From contig NZ_BCNQ01000022.1 of the NCBI RefSeq assembly GCF_001515525.1, positions 1-51,912 on the forward strand: a stretch of DNA of 51,912 nt, given 5' to 3'. The DNA is from Piscicoccus intestinalis NBRC 104926 (GTDB lineage: Bacteria; Actinomycetota; Actinomycetes; Actinomycetales; Dermatophilaceae). The position numbers and the translations under genes are program-made. Every line of letters starts with the position of its first letter. Within the stretch, counting starts at the first letter, position 1. Shown piece after piece: positions 49,897-51,912 of the stretch. The notes beneath the pieces were generated by a model. The model was given only the letters and a program-made list of their open reading frames with translations. It was not told the origin of the DNA and did no database searches.

Positions 49897-51535
49897 CAAC
49901 GCCGACAACCACCTGCCGACCCTCGTCGACCTCGCTCCCGGCGAGGCCCTCGATGCCTATCTCGAACGCGTTGCTGACGCCAACTACCTCACCACGGCCC
50001 GCCTGATCGAGATGGTGCGGGCCGGGCACGACACCACCACCGCGTACCTCATGCTCGCGCCCACACCGGGGACCCTTGCCCGCATCGCCCACCTCACTGG
50101 AGTCGACACTGCCGCCCTGCAGAACGCGACCCTGGCGGCCTACGACGGAACCAGCCTGGACCTGCGCGGGCTCGACCCCGGCCACCAGTCCAGCTTCCGT
50201 TCCATCTCCGCCCGCGGCTGGACCCCCGGCCACGGCACCCAGATCTGTCCGCAATGCCTCGGTGACGACGGGATCTGGCGCACCTCCTGGCGTCTGCCGA
50301 CGACGACCGCATGCCGCACCCACGGCACCTACTTGCTCGCAACGTGCCCCGGCTGCCAGCGCCCTTTCCGCGACCAGCGCCACTCACCCCTGCGCGTCGT
50401 TGGTCCCCAGACGCTGTGCGGCAACCCTCTTGGCCAAGGCCCACGCAAACAATGCCGTGTCGACCTCACCACCCTCACTGCCGAGCCGGCCGACGATGAC
50501 TGCCTCCAACGCCAAGCACGGCAAGACGCCGCCGACGTCGGCGGGATCCTCGCCACGTTCGCCGGCGGACTCGACGCGCCAGAGTTCACCGCAACCCTCC
50601 GATCATTGACCGCCCTTGTGCTGCACCTCGCCGCAGCATCCCGAACGCCGGACAACCTTCCTTGCTGGGCACGTGACGTCGCAGATGCCAGCACACGCAG
50701 TATTCGGCGCTGGAGCATCCGCCCGCCCCAAGACCCCGTACTCCGCTCACGCGCGCTCACGGCAGCCGACCGCATCCTCGCCGTCGAGGACATCGACACC
50801 GCCGCGGCCCGATTCGGGCAATGGCTCCGCCACGTCCCCGACGTCCCCGAAGGCCGGCTCGGATGGCTGGCCGACCACACCCGCATGACCTCGACCCTCA
50901 CGCGGCTTGTCATGGCCGCCCACGCACCGCGGCGTCGCCTGTCCCATCTCCTCGACCAGCAACCACCGCTGACCGACTCGACCCGGCAGATCCCGCAAGT
51001 CCTCCCCGCTCGCCTCGTCGACGAACACCTCAGCGGGCTCTTCGACTCCCGCCCCGCGACCGTCGGCCTCTTCGCATCCCTCTGCCTCGCCAGAACCCAC
51101 CCGCACATCCACTCCTGGGCCGATGCAGCCCGCGAACTCGGGCTGTCACCCGAGGTCGGCGAACGCACCGCACGCGCCGGCTCTGCATCGATGACCGCAT
51201 CGCCCGCCGCCGTCGTCGCCGCCCTCGGCGCAGCGAGCCGTGAGCTCGAGATCGACTACCGAGATCTCGAAGACCGTGTCCGGCACCTTGCCCGCACCAC
51301 CCGCTGGTTCACTCGCTGGGCCCGTGCCAACCGTCCAGGTAGTCGCTCGTCTAGCCACTCGTACGCCGTCCAGTGGTTATGGCTCGAAGCGGCGCAGAGC
51401 CACCTCGCGTCGGCGCCGACAACTGGTGACCCATGGCGCTATCGAAAGTTCGCGCGATCCCTCACCATCGCGCAGACCCGGGCCTTGGCCGAGATCGTTC
51501 TGAGAGTCACCCATCAGCCGGAGGAGCACCGATGA
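49886..51535 (+). CDS. tniQ: TniQ/TnsD-like target selector 2
   Basis: A 549-residue paralogue of the preceding gene, starting LPTLVDLAPGEALDAYLERVADANYL. It keeps the full TniQ zinc-binding layout: CPQC (121, 124), then WRLPTTTACRTHG (Cys143, His146), then CPGC (154, 157). The long C-terminal part has SWADAARELGLSPEVG, a possible helix-turn-helix, and a basic end RTTRWFTRWARANRPG. A TnsD-like role in binding a chromosomal site is likely. The ATG at 49886, with GAGGAGAG upstream, lies inside the end of tniQ-1. Its stop overlaps the next gene (ATGA). Confidence 0.85.
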   Translation: MLADNADNHLPTLVDLAPGEALDAYLERVADANYLTTARLIEMVRAGHDTTTAYLMLAPTPGTLARIAHLTGVDTAALQNATLAAYDGTSLDLRGLDPGHQSSFRSISARGWTPGHGTQICPQCLGDDGIWRTSWRLPTTTACRTHGTYLLATCPGCQRPFRDQRHSPLRVVGPQTLCGNPLGQGPRKQCRVDLTTLTAEPADDDCLQRQARQDAADVGGILATFAGGLDAPEFTATLRSLTALVLHLAAASRTPDNLPCWARDVADASTRSIRRWSIRPPQDPVLRSRALTAADRILAVEDIDTAAARFGQWLRHVPDVPEGRLGWLADHTRMTSTLTRLVMAAHAPRRRLSHLLDQQPPLTDSTRQIPQVLPARLVDEHLSGLFDSRPATVGLFASLCLARTHPHIHSWADAARELGLSPEVGERTARAGSASMTASPAAVVAALGAASRELEIDYRDLEDRVRHLARTTRWFTRWARANRPGSRSSSHSYAVQWLWLEAAQSHLASAPTTGDPWRYRKFARSLTIAQTRALAEIVLRVTHQPEEHR

Positions 51536-51912
51536 GTCCTCGTGCCACCGTCCCTTTGACCAGCGACATCAGCGCTGCCCTGGCCATGTTCTTCCACGGT
51601 GGCGCGGGGCCTAGCCACACCACGATCACGACCGTCCTGACGGGCTCGGGATACGGGGACAATTACGTCTACAACCCCAATGCGCAGGGTACGAACAAGC
51701 AACAGCGGGTGCTGACCGCGTTGAGAACCGCGCAGCGTGAGCCGACTCGCGCCCGCACCCTCGTCGACGAGCTCCTGTCGACACTGCGGGTGGCGGGCCT
51801 GATCGGAGAAGAGGCTTCCGGGGAGAACGTGGACCGTCTGAAGCGCGCCCTGGCCTCGTCCGGCTGGTACCTGACCGAGGACGGATACCTGCAACCCTTT
51901 GGCAATGTCGAT
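51532..51912 (+). CDS. Probable abortive-infection family protein, N-terminal part
   Basis: The first 127 residues of a gene cut by the window edge. It begins MSPRATVPLTSDISAALAMFFHGG and contains NKQQRVLTALRTAQREPTRARTLVDELL, LRVAGLIGEEA and LASSGWYLTEDGYLQPFG. This resembles the N-terminal region of actinobacterial abortive-infection proteins that end in an Abi_C domain; the diagnostic C-terminus is outside the window, so the call is tentative. GGAGGAG is 6 nt before the ATG at 51532. It overlaps the tniQ-2 stop and is the first cargo gene of the element. Confidence 0.45.
   Translation, partial: MSPRATVPLTSDISAALAMFFHGGAGPSHTTITTVLTGSGYGDNYVYNPNAQGTNKQQRVLTALRTAQREPTRARTLVDELLSTLRVAGLIGEEASGENVDRLKRALASSGWYLTEDGYLQPFGNVD

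Larger units (their letters stand above)
44104..51912 (+). mobile_element. Tn7-like transposon inserted behind dnaB (one end in window)
   Basis: tnsA-like, tnsB, tnsC, tniQ-1, tniQ-2 and a cargo gene run in one direction with overlaps at most junctions. The element starts within a few bases of the dnaB stop; TGT at 44104 is the first TGT that could open a Tn7-type end. The terminal 130 bp are visibly more AT-rich than the chromosome. The other end lies beyond the window, so the inverted repeats and target duplication cannot be checked. No CRISPR array or Cas gene is seen in the part present. Confidence 0.75.

Overview
The window is chromosomal DNA of a high-GC actinobacterium. The evidence is a strong G+C bias in third codon positions, GTG starts, ATGA start/stop overlaps, a mycobacterial-type inositol-3-phosphate synthase, and the conserved block bifunctional PBP - GT87 membrane protein - rpsF - ssb - rpsR - rplI - dnaB. 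In mycobacteria the same genes sit together near oriC. I cannot name the genus; Micrococcales is a guess.

Layout. (1) 1-1716: minus-strand drug-export operon (TetR, ABC ATPase, start of a permease). (2) 1920-7991: cell-wall synthase, GT87 membrane protein, then S6, SSB, S18 and L9. (3) 8269-17662: transporters and enzymes (BASS carrier, TSUP exporter, frameshifted MFS, DUF421, zinc-less MDR dehydrogenase, Ino1), interrupted by a two-gene inositol operon (transaldolase-family protein and IolD). (4) 17802-36687: a large myo-inositol locus. It holds a GntR regulator, iolC, a Cgl0159-type aldolase, iolB, iolA, an IolE-like gene, three more TIM-barrel isomerase/dehydratase genes, three Gfo/Idh/MocA dehydrogenases, an alpha/beta-hydrolase-fold protein without the usual serine, a ribose-type ABC importer and a LacI regulator. 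(5) 36764-40863: two small membrane proteins, a HAD phosphatase, a DUF4112 protein and a MATE exporter, separated by repeat-rich gaps. (6) 41359-44097: dnaB carrying two inteins. (7) 44104 to the window end: a Tn7-like transposon next to dnaB, with tnsA-like, tnsB (split by a frameshift), tnsC, two different tniQ/tnsD genes and the start of a probable abortive-infection cargo gene.

How the parts work together. Inositol enters through the ABC importer and is oxidised by IolG-type dehydrogenases. It is then dehydrated by IolE, hydrolysed by IolD, isomerised by IolB, phosphorylated by IolC, cleaved by the aldolase and oxidised by IolA. Four promoters across 21 kb carry the same 14-bp inverted-repeat site (AATGT-N4-ACAWW); at three of them it lies exactly 3 nt before a TTGAC -35 element. 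This ties the detached transaldolase-iolD operon, iolC-A, the iolE-like/TIM-barrel divergent pair and the ABC importer into one regulon, most simply of the GntR protein. A LacI regulator with its own palindromes controls a second small divergent unit (hydroxypyruvate-isomerase-like gene and an iolG paralogue).

The most unusual content is at the right end. The dnaB gene has a class 3 mini-intein splitting the Walker A motif and a second intein with an eroded homing endonuclease. Directly behind it is the actinobacterial Tn7-like element with tandem TniQ proteins. The element's far end lies outside the window.
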